Source of the DNA: Cristatella mucedo
Lineage: Eukaryota > Bryozoa > Phylactolaemata > Cristatellidae
Direction: 5' to 3'
NCBI GenBank assembly: GCA_009760855.2
Contig: WPIO01000010.1
Span: 574,501-638,500, forward strand
Length of the DNA: 64,000 nt
The translations under genes and the position numbers were made by a program. Below the pieces are notes generated by a model. The model was not told where the DNA came from. It searched no databases and worked only from the letters and a program-made list of their open reading frames with translations. Within the stretch, counting starts at the first letter, position 1; every line of letters begins with the position of its first letter. This document shows positions 23,191 to 34,200 of this stretch, piece by piece.

Positions 23191-24390
23191 ACGATACGAT
23201 ACCATGCGAGCAAAACCTCAAAGAAAACTGACACTTTACGCTTAAAGAAAGGCTTCGGAGTTAGCTGACCTAGCTACTGAGCCTATACAACCAACAGGTA
23301 ACCAATCTGAGTTTTATGAATTTTTTTAATTTTAATTTAACTTACAAATTTTAACTGAAAGAGTAAACTTTGTCAGTCTTATATTACATGGACTGTCTTC
23401 TCATTTCTCAGCACCGGCTAGCAAGTCAGCAGTGACCTCAATTCGAGCTAAATAGGTGCAAAAATTCTTGCAAGCAACATTTTATATGTTCATACTCACA
23501 GAGTATGCACGAGTGTGTTCTAATATTCTGACTTCATCGCTAGTATTTATCTTTCTCTTTCGGTCATGCCAAGTATGGCAAACTAAATTTATTCATTTAT
23601 GGATACAGTGTATACTTGGGTCTAGGATAAAACTGTTGCTAACTAATACTACACTGATATTAATAATACAAAACATTTTTGTTGCTGACAATTAGGGTGA
23701 CATAATTAGCTATGGAATACTTGGGACGTCCAGCAGACCAACGAATGTGTGCATACCGTTGCCATGGTACCTGAATGGTCATCCCCGACATCGCGAGTTC
23801 TGTCACTGATTTCTTCGGTCTCATAAATCTGACTGACTTCTACAACGATGAAAATCCCAGCTGTTAAAAATTGTCAACTTGAATAATTCAGCTAATCAGT
23901 CCTGCACAAGCACGGGTTAGACATACTTTAATGTACTGAGCAAATGCCACAAATTCAAGGTCACCCTATGCTTTACATTATTCACAGAAAACTTTGTGAA
24001 TTTGATGAGGCAGTGCGCCAAGGAGCTTAATGAGGAGACAAAGTTCAAATGTTTCTTGTCATAGCTATTTCTTGTCATATATGTATATATTCTTGTCATA
24101 GTCATAATATAGTTAAAATAGTCAACACGTGAATAAGAATGAATAGTGAATGAGAATTCACGTGTAAGTTTTTCTGCATTTGCTGTCCGCATTGCTGTTT
24201 TTCATACTGCTGAGGGTTTGAAAGTGTCTTTGCATCCAAGAGGCGCATGAAAATTGTGTGTTCCAGTCATTGTGAGACATACTCTTTCTGAGCACACATA
24301 TCGGGCTCAGCTGTTGTGTGCAACACAAATATCACAAGACAGCACATCTTTCCTACTTGCACCTTCTACCCATTAACAGCCTATTCTCTC

Positions 24391-24831
24391 CTAGGACCAA
24401 TCGCAACTCTCAGATGCCTTCCCTTGAGCTCTGTCTAACATATCTAAAATATTTAATTCTCCGGCCTCCTTTTGCAGTACGACCTGACTGTTTGACGTGG
24501 CAGAGCTTGAGCAAAACATAAGCCTACCAGGATTCACATATGCTCCAGGCAGTTGCCAAGAAGGTAATGCCTGCTGTTGCTGCCATTCTGTAACCGGATC
24601 ATGCATATATTGTTGCTGGTAATGCGTCTGTGGCTGGAAGCCGTCTGCTGAAGGGCAGAGCTCAACGGAGCCTGCCGAGTGGGAGACACATGAGCCACTG
24701 TCAGCAGAGAGCTGTGGCTCCTTCTGCAGATTGCCATTGTCTTCCACGGCAAGGCCAATCGACCAATGTCCGGCTGCTGCTCGACCTTGGCTGCCGTTTC
24801 CATTTACTGTGCCTGCTTCTGCTACAGATCA
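24391..24831 (-). CDS. SEC16: Sec16 exon (glutamine-rich linker)
   Basis: Acceptor TTCTGATCTGTAG at 24,832, phase-compatible with the donor at 25,520. Translation AEAGTVNGNGSQG..., EDNGNLQKEPQLSADSGS, HYQQQYMHDPVTEWQQQQALPSW. Two ends are possible. A donor AATCCTG|GTAGGC at 24,538 has the right phase to join the exon at 16,610. Otherwise the frame continues LMFCSSSATSNSQVV to a stop at 24,391, which would be an alternative C-terminus. The region is disordered linker in the family, so homology cannot decide. Confidence 0.6.
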
Positions 24832-24842
24832 GAAACAAAAGG

Positions 24843-25106
24843 ATTTCAATCTAATCGAAAAAGATACCGAAAACTAAATGTGCCCATCACTTTAGACATA
24901 CATGCTGACAGGCACCAAGAAAATACAGAGTAACACTGCTCAGGATATGGAAATAACTGAATAACGAATGCAGAATAGCACTTTTAGAGGCATTCAAACG
25001 GCTATAAAGAGCTGTCAGGTTGACGGCAAACAAATCGCTAGGATAGTTTGCATAGGCATGCACCGTGCTCCCACGACCATCTGACTCAGCAATGCTTCCC
25101 ATATTC
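24843..25106 (-). other. Paralogue-conserved block, possible extra Sec16 exon
   Basis: Partner of 6,226-6,486. Near-identity starts abruptly at 'gagaatatggg' on the minus strand. The open frame MGSIAESDGRGSTVHAYANY... is preserved in both copies and would be phase-compatible with the donor at 25,520 if AAAG| were used as acceptor, but that site is weak. Confidence 0.35.
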
Positions 25107-25519
25107 TCTTTGTTGCATTAGATTAAGTTAGTTGGATATCGTAGGAGCAATGAAAGCAGATTGCACTCAGTGCAGCAAAGACACTTTTCCAGCATAACAT
25201 CTACCTAGTCTTTGTGCTTTGTCGAGTTCCAGGTGGAGACACATTGCATTTCATTATTCACTTAACCTGAATTACAGAGTTAACATTTTACTGGTGAGTA
25301 TCTCAGCACTCGAACTTTCGATATTGTAATCTTTAGCTATCTCTAGCATGAATTAATTTATCTGTCCAAGCCGAAGGGTTTTTTACATCACAGTCCGAAT
25401 CGAGGATTGGAGTACTGCAGAGAGAAATAGTGAAGTAAGTGATAGTGCAACTGTATCTCTTGCGTTGAGTGGTTTCTTTTCAACGTATTGCATGACAGCT
25501 CGTTATGGCAGTATCTTAC

Positions 25520-25792
25520 CTTGCAGGCCCAGCAACTGGGAATGCTGCACAAAACTCCAAGGCTGCTGCACACTGTGGCAATGAGGTGCCTGTCGATGAC
25601 TCAATTCGGCATGGCCGTCGAGCGGCAGAGGTGGTTGGCACGGATAAGCCGGGAGAAAAATAGATTGATCGTCGACACCGGTGTAATTTTGCATATAAGG
25701 TCGGAGGCCAGTGCCTTTTTGCAGATGCTGAGACTTGGACTGAGGCAGTTTTTCCATATCTTCACCATGTCTGGCCTGCCAAGTCTCAATTC
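25520..25792 (-). CDS. SEC16: Sec16 exon, post-ACE1 linker
   Basis: Acceptor TTGGTTTTCCAG, donor CTGCAAG|GTAAGAT, phases 1 and 1. Encodes IETWQARHGEDMEKLPQSKS, LRPYMQNYTGVDD and a proline/histidine-rich end. Copy A has the same exon with the donor mutated. Confidence 0.72.
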
Positions 25793-25894
25793 CTGGAAAA
25801 CCAAAGAAGGATTTTTCTATGAGGTATTAAGGTAATGAAGCAAGTAGTGCACACAACACACAGTGCATGGGACTGCTGCAAGCAGCATGCTCAC

Positions 25895-26291
25895 CCGGCG
25901 GTGCTGCTGTTGCTGCTGCTACTACAACTACTGGCTGAGCTATTGACAGTTCTGGAATTGCTAGTTCAGGAGCAGATCGTAGGACAGTTACAACTGGTGT
26001 AACCGTATTAGGTGCTTGGAGCAATGCTGGTGCTGGCATTGATGTAGAAGCTGGCATCGCTGCAGATTCCATGTCAAATGTTGGTGCTGGCACGGATGCA
26101 GATACTGATGTAGGTAAAAAACCTGAGACTTGAGTGTTAAAGCTGTGAGGGACTTCCATCCTGCGTTGATATTCTGCAGCTAATAGGTCAAACCAGGGCA
26201 CCAGATTGTTGCTAGGATGCAGACGGTCAAGGCATCCCGTGTGTAGTTGGATCGTCTCAGCTACCGGCTGGCTCTTAAGTAGCATAGACAA
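25895..26291 (-). CDS. SEC16: Sec16 exon, end of ACE1 and alanine/proline linker
   Basis: Acceptor GTTTTGTAG, donor CCGCCGG|GTGAGC. Begins LSMLLKSQPVAETIQLH, then NNLVPWFDLLAAEYQRRM. This fits the helical segment that closes ACE1 in animal Sec16 (PDWLAQLRRQHELE-like). The rest is low-complexity (VSASVPAPTFDMESAAMPAS, QPVVVVAAATAAPPG). Confidence 0.78.
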
Positions 26292-26692
26292 CTACAAAAC
26301 ACACTGTTAAAATGACTTCCTAAATATTAAAAGCATTTAAATCGAGAAATAAAACTGCAGGAAAGGTTTCCAACAATATAATAGAGCTGGAAACAATTTG
26401 CCAATTTGTTGTGCGAGTGTAATGCATACACTCATTTAGCTCTTTCCTTGGGCTAATCTAGCACAGCACACCGTCTTCTCTTTCTCACACTCTTCGTCCT
26501 ACCCGTACGACGGTGTCTAAGTATGTCTAGTCTAATTGCATTGTTAGCTCTAGCAGGTTAGATGACAACCCCATTTACTATTCTATTTGAAGAAATCTTT
26601 TCGAATGTACACATATGGTTATGTTCCTAACAAAGTATTTTAACGTCCAACTATTCAGCAGTCGTGAACAGCAGAGCGAGCAGATCGCCTAC

Positions 26693-26833
26693 CTCTAACA
26701 GGCTGTGGAGCATGTCGGTAGAAAAGACCGACGGCTCGACCAGAACTCTGCCGGCTATGGCCTCGCAGTAGCGCAGCGCTTCCGGCAGCTGCCCGCCCTC
26801 CAAATGGGTCCAAGCTTTGGCAAGCTTGTAGCT
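26693..26833 (-). CDS. SEC16: Sec16 ACE1 exon with the YCEAI helix
   Basis: Exactly 47 codons, phase 0 at both ends (CTATTGCAG acceptor, GAG|GTAGGC donor). SYKLAKAWTHLEGGQLPEALRYCEAIAGRVL lines up with the [26 protein letters not shown] stretch of animal Sec16. The copy A duplicate is at 8,237-8,377. Confidence 0.88.
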
Positions 26834-27474
26834 CTGCAATAGTAAGAAGCATGGAGTGACTTATAAATGCCAATCAGTCATGGACATGTGCACTGGGGTG
26901 GTTAGATGCATGAGTTAAGGACATCGTCAGGTACTGATTGTTTGCTGTAACCAAAAGCACTACCAGGCGTTAACTTTAACGACACCTCCAGTTTGATTGA
27001 AACAGAGCTGAATGTACAGATCCTGGTGAAACAGCTGGCTAATGCTTAAGCTGAAGCATTATAGTTTCTGAAGCTGAAGCATGTTCTGCAGCAGGTAGAT
27101 AGTGAGTGCAAGGCATCCATAGGTACAAGGGGAAGGCTTTGTCGAAGAATGTGTTGCTTCTGTGTTTTCTTATTAGAACCATGTCTGAGAGATATTTGAG
27201 CAGTTGCTCTGAAGCATCCACAAGCTTCTAAGGCTGACAGCCACCAGCCAGTGAATAACGATACCAGAAGAGAAATGAATGCTTGAGTGTCAGCAGTGTC
27301 ATTGAGCAGCAACACTTTGTTAAATAGAACCACAGAAACCCAATTGGATCTGCAGCATCAAAGTAAAACTTATTGAGCAGTCAGAACATCACACTGGACA
27401 GGGGGTGCAGTGCCAGGTGCAAAGGCTCTGAAAAGAGGCTACGACGGTTAACTTCAGTAGCACATCCTTGCCAT

Positions 27475-27671
27475 TGCATTAGGAGTAGATTCATCAAAGT
27501 AACTAGAAGCAGCTGGTTGGAAGTTGTAGGTAGGGTCCACTTCCTGTGCATAAGTAGCCGAGACATGCTGGCTAGCTGCTACAGTAGCCCTAAGGGCATA
27601 GGTTGCAGCTGCCTTGTGGCCATCGGTAGCAGCTACTTCTAGGGTGTTGATAGAAGAATCCTGGTTATTGG
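27475..27671 (-). repeat. Intronic copy of a piece of the giant Sec16 exon
   Basis: About 195 bases here match 31,974-32,167 inside the giant N-terminal exon with only two or three differences (SSINTLEVAATDGHKAAATY through YFDESTPNA). Same strand, and the match stops sharply on both sides. It lies in the intron between the exons at 27,783 and 26,833 and touches the CTG repeat. Confidence 0.9.
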
Positions 27672-27672
27672 T

Positions 27673-27674
<2 letters not shown>

Positions 27675-27764
<90 letters not shown>
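27675..27764. repeat. (CTG)30 / (CAG)30 microsatellite in Sec16 intron
   Basis: Thirty uninterrupted CTG units on the plus strand, CAG on the transcribed strand. It begins 18 bases downstream of the splice donor at 27,783 and is followed by the intronic exon copy. If the donor were skipped, the open frame could be read as poly-Gln or poly-Ala. Confidence 0.98.
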
Positions 27765-27766
<2 letters not shown>

Positions 27767-27782
27767 TTGGGTGCCACCATAC

Positions 27783-27888
27783 CTGTAGGTGTGGTAGCAC
27801 GAAGGCCGGTCTTGACAGACTCCATGCAAATTCTAAAATCTCCGTCCATTCAAGATATTTGTCAAAGAAAAATGTTGTCTCGGGCATT
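27783..27888 (-). CDS. SEC16: Sec16 ACE1 exon (WTEILEFAWSL helix)
   Basis: Acceptor GTTGTAG, donor CTACAG|GTATGG, phase 2 to 0. RMPETTFFFDKYLEWTEILE then FAWSLSRPAFVLPHLQ fits the animal Sec16 segment ...[25 protein letters not shown]. The exon joins in frame to SYKLAKAW at 26,833. Confidence 0.85.
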
Positions 27889-28131
27889 CTACAACATTTA
27901 CAAAGTTTTAAATGTTTTGAAATGTTGCTAGTATGTTATTTATCTCAGGTACCAATAATAGGCTGTAAATACTGGCTAGGGTTATTGGCCATTGGCTGCT
28001 GATTGGAATTGAGATACGATGCTAGCTCGATGCCATCACATACTAATTTGAAATACAACCAACGTTTAAAAGAACTGTCATTCAAGGACAAGGCCATGTC
28101 GAAAAGGCACCAGAGATGGAAGCAGGCTCAC

Positions 28132-28358
28132 CTCGTATGTGCCCCGAGCAAGCTCAGCTTGGCGCTTTTGTTTCCGAAGCCTTCAAACGGCACGCCGGCG
28201 ACCAAATAGCAGAACTGACTAGCTATGACTCGTCCTTGGGCAGTGAGAGCGTCTCCTAGCTGCTCGGCTGCTCGCCGTGAGTCTAACTTGTCACGTGTTG
28301 GGTGCAGCATCATGGCCAGGTGCTGGCGCCAGTCGCTGCAGTCACCATTGACGATGCT
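28132..28358 (-). CDS. SEC16: Sec16 ACE1 exon (DWRQHLAM motif)
   Basis: Acceptor GTTTCTTGCAG, donor ACGAG|GTGAGC, phase 0 to 2. SIVNGDCSDWRQHLAMMLHP matches the GDWRPHLAVILSN block, and GDALTAQGRVIASQFCYLVAG matches [21 protein letters not shown], both hallmarks of Sec16 ACE1. Confidence 0.92.
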
Positions 28359-28526
28359 CTGCAAGAAACGTTCACCGAGCCCATGCACTCTGGATCCAGT
28401 GTAGCGTTAGAAAATGCCGTTCATGCTGCTGCAAGGCGAGCCGCAGCCCTACTAGCAGCTGCATCATGATAAAGCAGAGAGGTAGATGACATAGCCAGCC
28501 ATCATTTGTCAATTTGTAGCACATAC

Positions 28527-28611
28527 CGTGACCACACTTGGCTGCTTGTGCAGCATCAGCTCATAGAGCGTAGTAATGGGATCTTTCTTGCCCGTGCACG
28601 TTGCAAGAAAC
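28527..28611 (-). CDS. SEC16: Sec16 ACE1 exon (KKDPITTLYELM)
   Basis: A 28-codon exon, acceptor AATATTGCAG, donor GTCACG|GTATGT, phase 2 to 0. RFLATCTGKKDPITTLYELM then LHKQPSVVT aligns with the [20 protein letters not shown] segment. Confidence 0.85.
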
Positions 28612-28821
28612 CTGCAATATTTGTGCTGGAGTGTTCACACTCACAGAAATTAGGGATATACTGCAATGCAATTAAGCTACGGCAGACATGCAATGGCAGG
28701 CAGGCATACACAGGTAGGTTCACTGACACAGAGCCCCTCACGAACTAACACAAGTGGGCATTCTCTCAGGCACACATCATGCACAGAAGCGCAGGTCAAA
28801 TGGTAGTGTATTGCTGCTCAC

Positions 28822-29093
28822 CGTGAAGTAACATAGGTCTCAGTGTGGCTGTCTATTTTTGCGAGAAAGAATGCATGCCCCCAAAGACCATTTTTGACAG
28901 CAAATGTGACAGCTTCTCTCGTGTGGCCAGCTAGTAGCAGCAGACGAAGGTGGTCGGTGTTGGCATCAAGGTTTTTCTTGTCGGCAGCTGTAGCAAATTG
29001 TTGCTGTTGTTTAGGGGCTGGCTCTCCATCATTGTGTGAGAAACTGCCATCTTCCTCGATTAGAAGTTCTATGATGTCCGAGTTTATATAAGT
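28822..29093 (-). CDS. SEC16: Sec16 ACE1 exon (NGLWGHAFFLA motif)
   Basis: Acceptor CATTTCAG, donor TTCACG|GTGAGC, phase 0 to 2. TYINSDIIELLIEED, a Gln/Asp-rich insert, then LLLAGHTREAVTFAVKNGLW and GHAFFLAKIDSHT. The K-N-G-L-W-G-H-A core is the best-known Sec16 signature. ACE1 dimerises by domain swapping and binds Sec13 in characterised Sec16 proteins. Confidence 0.93.
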
Positions 29094-29180
29094 CTGAAAT
29101 GTAGATAAGAAGTCTAGTGAAATTTTTTTGCAAAGCAGATCGTGCCAAGGAGAGTGCAGTTTCAATGCGGGTACACTCAC

Positions 29181-29319
29181 CCCGTTTTGCCTGACTAGCA
29201 TGGCCAAAAAGTTCCACATGAGAACTGATGCCTCCTTGTCAACACTGTATTTCTCAAGTTTGCACTCACTGATCTGTCGTTTGCAAAAGTCTATAACATC
29301 TCGCTTGCGAGTCTTGTCC
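29181..29319 (-). CDS. SEC16: Sec16 exon (central domain to ACE1)
   Basis: Acceptor TTTCGTTCAG, donor AACGGG|GTGAGT, phase 2 to 0. RDKTRKRDVIDFCKRQ and EASVLMWNFLAMLVRQNG align with the HKVDIMTFCQQK...DSALLWQLLVLLCRQNG region. The following intron is only 87 bases. Confidence 0.9.
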
Positions 29320-29522
29320 CTGAACGAAACATAGTAAACGTTTTCTGCATGCCGTACTCTGAATAGGCACAAGTTGACAAACAGTTCTCAGTCAGAGACT
29401 AGTCAGTGCCATTTTTGTCAGAGCAGTGGCCAATTTGTTGTTAGATTATTCTAATAATTGTGCACATAACTCTTCGAATTCAAAGTATGTTCTGCTGTAG
29501 CTTGTTTATGTTAATGACTTAC

Positions 29523-29802
29523 CTTACAAGGGGAAATTCTAATGCATATGGAATCTCGGGCCTTGTCTGTGCATGCACGCTGGCTGTAGTTGTGAATTGC
29601 TGCAGAGTCGGTGCTAGCTCGTGAATCTGAATCAAGTGAGGATTCTTTGCGCTACTCGGAAGTACTGTAACAAGCTGTCCAGACTTGCTGAAGCTCGAAC
29701 GTGCTTGAGCCGATGCAGACAATCGACTTAAATAAGCAGGATGGGATGCTGAATTGGCACTGTGCTCATTGCAGATCCTTGTAGCTGTGAGACTCTGCTG
29801 CA
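29523..29802 (-). CDS. SEC16: Sec16 central conserved domain exon
   Basis: Acceptor CCGTTGCAG, donor GTAAG|GTAAGT, phase 1 to 2. SFSKSGQLVTVLPSSAKNPH then LIQIHEL matches the SFGPRGQLVRVPPSS...LVEVHSM core of the Sec16 central domain, which helps bring the protein to ER exit sites. The upstream half is Ser/Ala-rich. Confidence 0.88.
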
Positions 29803-29887
29803 CTGCAACGGCATCAACACTTATAATTAATTGGTACTGACAGCTAGCCTTTAAAAAAAGACCAAATAACAAAGTGCAGCTTCTTAC

Positions 29888-30285
29888 GTTGGTAGCTGCT
29901 GTCACTACCGTCGGTCTTTGCTCTGATGCTGCCTTTGCCGGCAACATCGGCACCGATGATGGCAGCCTCGGTCCCATCGCTTGTGCTTCCTGTCTTACTG
30001 CATCCCTGCATCTTGGCATCTCTGTTGTCTTGGAGAAGTGCTACGTCACTGATTGAGCTGATACCTTCATCTTTTGAGCTTGCTGTATGGTGGCTGGTTG
30101 GGTAAGCTTTATCACCATCTAACGTCTGTGAAACTGCTGTCATGTAGTGTACTGGGAAGTGGTGGTGGACTGCAGTGACCCCATTGGTCGTTGCTCCGGC
30201 AGCTGGCAAAACATTATCCCTTTCAATGATCTGCTCATAGTTGCTCCGATTCTCGTACTCCTCCATGCTACGTTGAACATATTTG
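29888..30285 (-). CDS. SEC16: Sec16 exon before the central domain
   Basis: Acceptor AATTGTAG, donor CCAAC|GTAAGAAG, phase 2 to 1. Encodes KYVQRSMEEYENRSNYEQII, then a polar, probably disordered stretch. Assigned by phase continuity with both neighbours, not by a clear motif. Confidence 0.72.
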
Positions 30286-30386
30286 CTACAATTATCATCA
30301 GGATGAGTTTGAGTGTTAACGAGTTAAAACATGCACTGAACAGTCCTAGCTTATCTGAACATGATAGAAAAAAAGACGAAACCTAC

Positions 30387-30513
30387 CTGTAAGCAGTACC
30401 AGCAGCGAAAAGCTGATGCGAGTATGCCCAAGCACGGTGTAAATGGCTGTACTTTTGATATTCCGGATCGAGATCAAATAATGCTTGCATGGCTGCAGTA
30501 CTGCTTCTATAAC
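30387..30513 (-). CDS. SEC16: Sec16 exon (aromatic-rich)
   Basis: Acceptor AATGTTGTAG, donor TACAG|GTAGG, phase 1 to 2. YRSSTAAMQALFDLDPEYQK then YSHLHRAWAYSHQLFAAGTAY, reminiscent of the Tyr-rich stretch upstream of the Sec16 central domain. Its incoming phase fits a direct join to the giant exon. Confidence 0.72.
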
Positions 30514-31207
30514 CTACAACATTCAGGCCAATGGCCATGCATATTTATAGAGGCAAGCTGCAGTGAACTGCTTGATATCTCATGATATCAACATGGTATC
30601 TCGACAAATGCATATATCTAAAGTTTGTTATAGAAAATGCTGCATGCCCATCGCACCAACATTACTAAGGCTCGCTACAGATGTACTAGAAATAGGAGTA
30701 ATATCAGTTGCCTTCCTGACATTTGCCGAGACAGGAAAGGTCTGAAGAGGTGGGGGCACCACAATGAGAGATCTGGTCTCAGTATTTCGTGCAGAGTTGA
30801 GTAAGTTGTCATATATTTTAATAATGTGATGCTCTTGGAGTATCGTGTGATGAGCAGTCAGATTCAAAATATATTTCTATTAATCAACTTGAAAAGGAGC
30901 TGACAGATTTTTCAGCTTCAAAGCAATATATGCTAATGAGTGTTTGGGCAAACAAAATCCAGATTAGCTGCGGAACTACATTGGCTCTGCCTTGATATCG
31001 CTATTTGATGATGAATGATCGGTACATACATAACCGCAATACAAAATCTGTATAGAAATTTAAGAGAAGATAGCTTCTTCGAGGGCAATTTAGGTTATCT
31101 AGAAAGAAACTCGCGAGTGCATGCAATTATGGGACTTAATGGGGTACAATATGGATGACATCGATACCATTGCAATGTACCTGTACCCCAACAATTATGA
31201 ACAGTAC

Positions 31208-34200
31208 CTGCTTCACCAGGCAGATTATTCAGAAGTAATAGTGGCAGCACTGGTGGAGGCAGTGGCCATGCTGGTGCTAGCGAGCTTGGTACTGGTTCTG
31301 GTAGTGTTTTCGTTGTCTGGTCATCGTAAGCCTGGTAGCCACCTGACAAGCCTGCTGCACAGTACTTCTCATCATCAGCAGCAGCAGCAGCAGTCTGATT
31401 CTCAGGAGCATCACCGTGTCTAGTCAGAGGTCCAGTCGGCAGAAAATGATTCGGTGAATTCTCAGGAGATGTAGCTGGAAGAACCGGCCTCTGGATCCCA
31501 TACGAACTATGAATGCTCTGGCTGATAAGTGGAAGGCAGCCTGTTTGAAAATCGTCTAAGACCCCTGGGAGGGGCTCTGGTCTAGTATTAGAGAGGAGCT
31601 GCTCTGGGCTGATACTGGACTCTGCTAGAATCTGCTTGGCCTTTAATTCGTAGCTTCTGCCTAGATGTTGCTTATTTCCTGCTCCTGCACCATGTGACCC
31701 AGACTGCACATTGTTGCAGAGCTGCTGCTGAAAACTTGTTCCCTGAGTTGCAATAGCAGCAGATGAAATAGCAGGAACTCTGTCGTACTGGAGGTCAGCA
31801 GCAGCATGTACTGCATAGCCATGAGAAGATGGGTTCATGGGCTGCGCTGCAGTGCTGCTAGTAGCTGCCTCCAACGCTTTGGGTACAGTAGCTGCCTCCA
31901 GGGCGTTGGAAGCATGTGCCTCAAAGATGTTGGGAGCAGCAGCATCTTGAATCGTAGTAGCAGATACTCTGAGTGCATTAGGAGTAGATTCATCAAAGTA
32001 ACTAGAAGCAGCTGGTTGGAAGTTGTAGGTAGGGTCCACTTCCTGTGCATAAGTAGCCGAGACATGCTGGCTAGCTGCTACAGCAGCCCTAACGGCATAG
32101 GTTGCAGCTGCCTTGTGGCCATCGGTAGCAGCTACTTCTAGGGTGTTGATAGAAGAATCCTGGTTATTGGCATCAGCTGCCTCTTGAATGCTTGTAAAAG
32201 ATGCACGACAGCTACTGGAACCATCAGGCTTAACTGCTGCAATGGAAGCCACATCCGGAACGTTTGCTGCAGCAGTTGCCACGGCATTTGTATCAGCTGC
32301 CTGCCATATGTCAGTAGGAGTAACACTGGCCAGTTTGGTAACAATGACCTCAGGGCTGTGAATAGAAGCTTCATCCCAGACGTTGGTTTCAGCAGCAACA
32401 GCCTGGACATTGATATTAGATACCTCTTGGATGTCGGTAGCTGCTGAAGGCAGAAGTTTCACAACCTCGCCCTCAAGGGCATCGTTAAACGTGGCATCCA
32501 GGGCTCCTGCACTGCCACCAGCAACCTGAGTGTTGATCTCCACGACGTTGGTGGCACCTGCAAGGCAGAATTCAGTGGCATCAGCCTCGAAGGCTGGGAT
32601 ACAAGCTTCCTCCACCGTGCTGGTAGCAGCTGCAGCCTGGGCGTTGGCTGTAGCTGTCTCCTGGATGGTGATAGCTGCTGCATGCTCGGGTGTAGTTGTA
32701 TCAGCCCCGAGGTCATTTGTATACGACCACTTCGGTGCATTGATAACAGTGTCAGCCTGCACACTGGACACAGCTTCTGCAGTCAAATTTGGATGTGTAG
32801 GTTCTCCAGTGCTCATTATTTCAGCTGCCCAAAGGCTGGCTGGCATTTCAGCTGCAAGGGTAGCAGCTACATGCTGGCACTTCATAGCATGCACACCGAT
32901 GGAACTGGTGTAAGGAACATCCACGTTGTTGGTAGCAGCAGCAGTTTGGGCGTTGGCTGCTGCTGGTACATTGATGTTGGTAGCAGCTGACTGGCAGAGT
33001 TCAGTAGCATCTGCCTCAACAGTGCCAGTCGAAGTAGAATCTGTGGCGTTAGTAGTAGCAGCAATAGCCAGAGCTCTGACTGAAGCTTCCTCCCACATGC
33101 AAGTAACAGGTGCATGCAGAGGTTCGCTTGCATCAGTGCTGCTGCCATTTGTAGAAGCACACTCCAATGCATTGGTAGCAGAGTCAGCCTTTGCCCTGGA
33201 AATAGCATTTACCAGCAATATGGGACGAGCAGATTTACCAATGCCCATCGTTTCAGGAAGGAATGTGCTAGTACAGGCTCCATCCAGTGTACCGAGATAG
33301 TTGGCATTCACACTGTCATTTGTATTGGTTGCAGCAGCATCCCGAGTGTTTGCTGAAGCTGCACCGGGTGCACTTCCAGCAGCCCATTTCGAGCCACTTC
33401 TCCTCGCTCCCACCAAATGATGAGAAGAACCTGTTTCGTGTAAGTCGCTGGGAGCTGCCTCCGAGAAGTCAGCAGCTGCTTCATTCGGATTCCTAGCAGC
33501 AGTCACCTGCAGGTTTGTAGAAGCTGCTTTATAAATATCCGTAGCAACTTCCTCCTGGAGTTTGGCTGTGGCAGCCACGATGTTGTCGGCAGAAGCTGCC
33601 TCATTGATGTCGATAAATGTTTCATGCCTGACTGGTGGCATATCTGGTTTCGAGTACATGGGAGCAGCTGTGCCCTGTCCTTGGTGCTCCAGGGTTTGCC
33701 GAAGGTGGTAGGATGGCCCTTTCATCATGGCTGTAGGCAGGTGCACTACAGCTGCTGAGTACGGTGGTTCCCGTGTATGGGATGTATCCAAATATCTAGT
33801 GTCATTTCTCTGCTTTAGCAACATCAACTTTTCATTAGTCAGCGGCTGAGCTTGTGACTGACATGATTGCGGACCATTATTTTTCTGCAGGCGGCGAAGT
33901 CGGAGACCTGGATGAGCACTGCTTGCTGCTTTTCCTGCTCCTGCTCCTGCTGCTCCTGCTACCGTGGCATTGCCTGTACCCTCCCGATGCAAAGCACCAT
34001 GAAAAGAATGAGAACTTTCACTTACGACATACATGCAAGCATTTTCGTCCCCAACAGTGGCATCCTTTTGAGTAAGTTGAACCGTGCTCGTGCAGTGGGC
34101 GAGCTTAGCTGCAATAGTGTCTTCGCCTATGTCAGGCATTTTGTTTAAACCAACACCATTTCCCGAGTGATCGAATTCTAATGTCAGTCCGTCACATTCT

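Larger units (their letters stand above)
17210..26879 (-). repeat. Segmental duplication copy B (part of the live Sec16 gene)
   Basis: Direct duplicate of 1,030-8,408, longer because of insertions at about 18,315-20,365 (LINE-A with extra flanking sequence), about 21,120-21,468 (LINE-A tail) and 22,745-23,190 (LINE-B). It holds the four Sec16 exons from 26,833 to 24,391 in intact form. The intron stretch 17.2-24.3 kb otherwise shows no gene. The right edge is at 'ccaatcagtc' (about 26,879), inside a Sec16 intron. Confidence 0.85.

Noticed and set aside
27614..27931. Open frames with poly-Ala or poly-Gln on both strands around 27.7 kb
   Set aside because: They come from the (CTG)30 repeat. 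The real exon here ends at the donor at 27,783, before the repeat.
30628..30867. Minus-strand frame TFPVSANVRKATDITPISST between two Sec16 exons
   Set aside because: The giant exon and the exon at 30,513 join in phase without it. Its only good acceptor is in the wrong phase.
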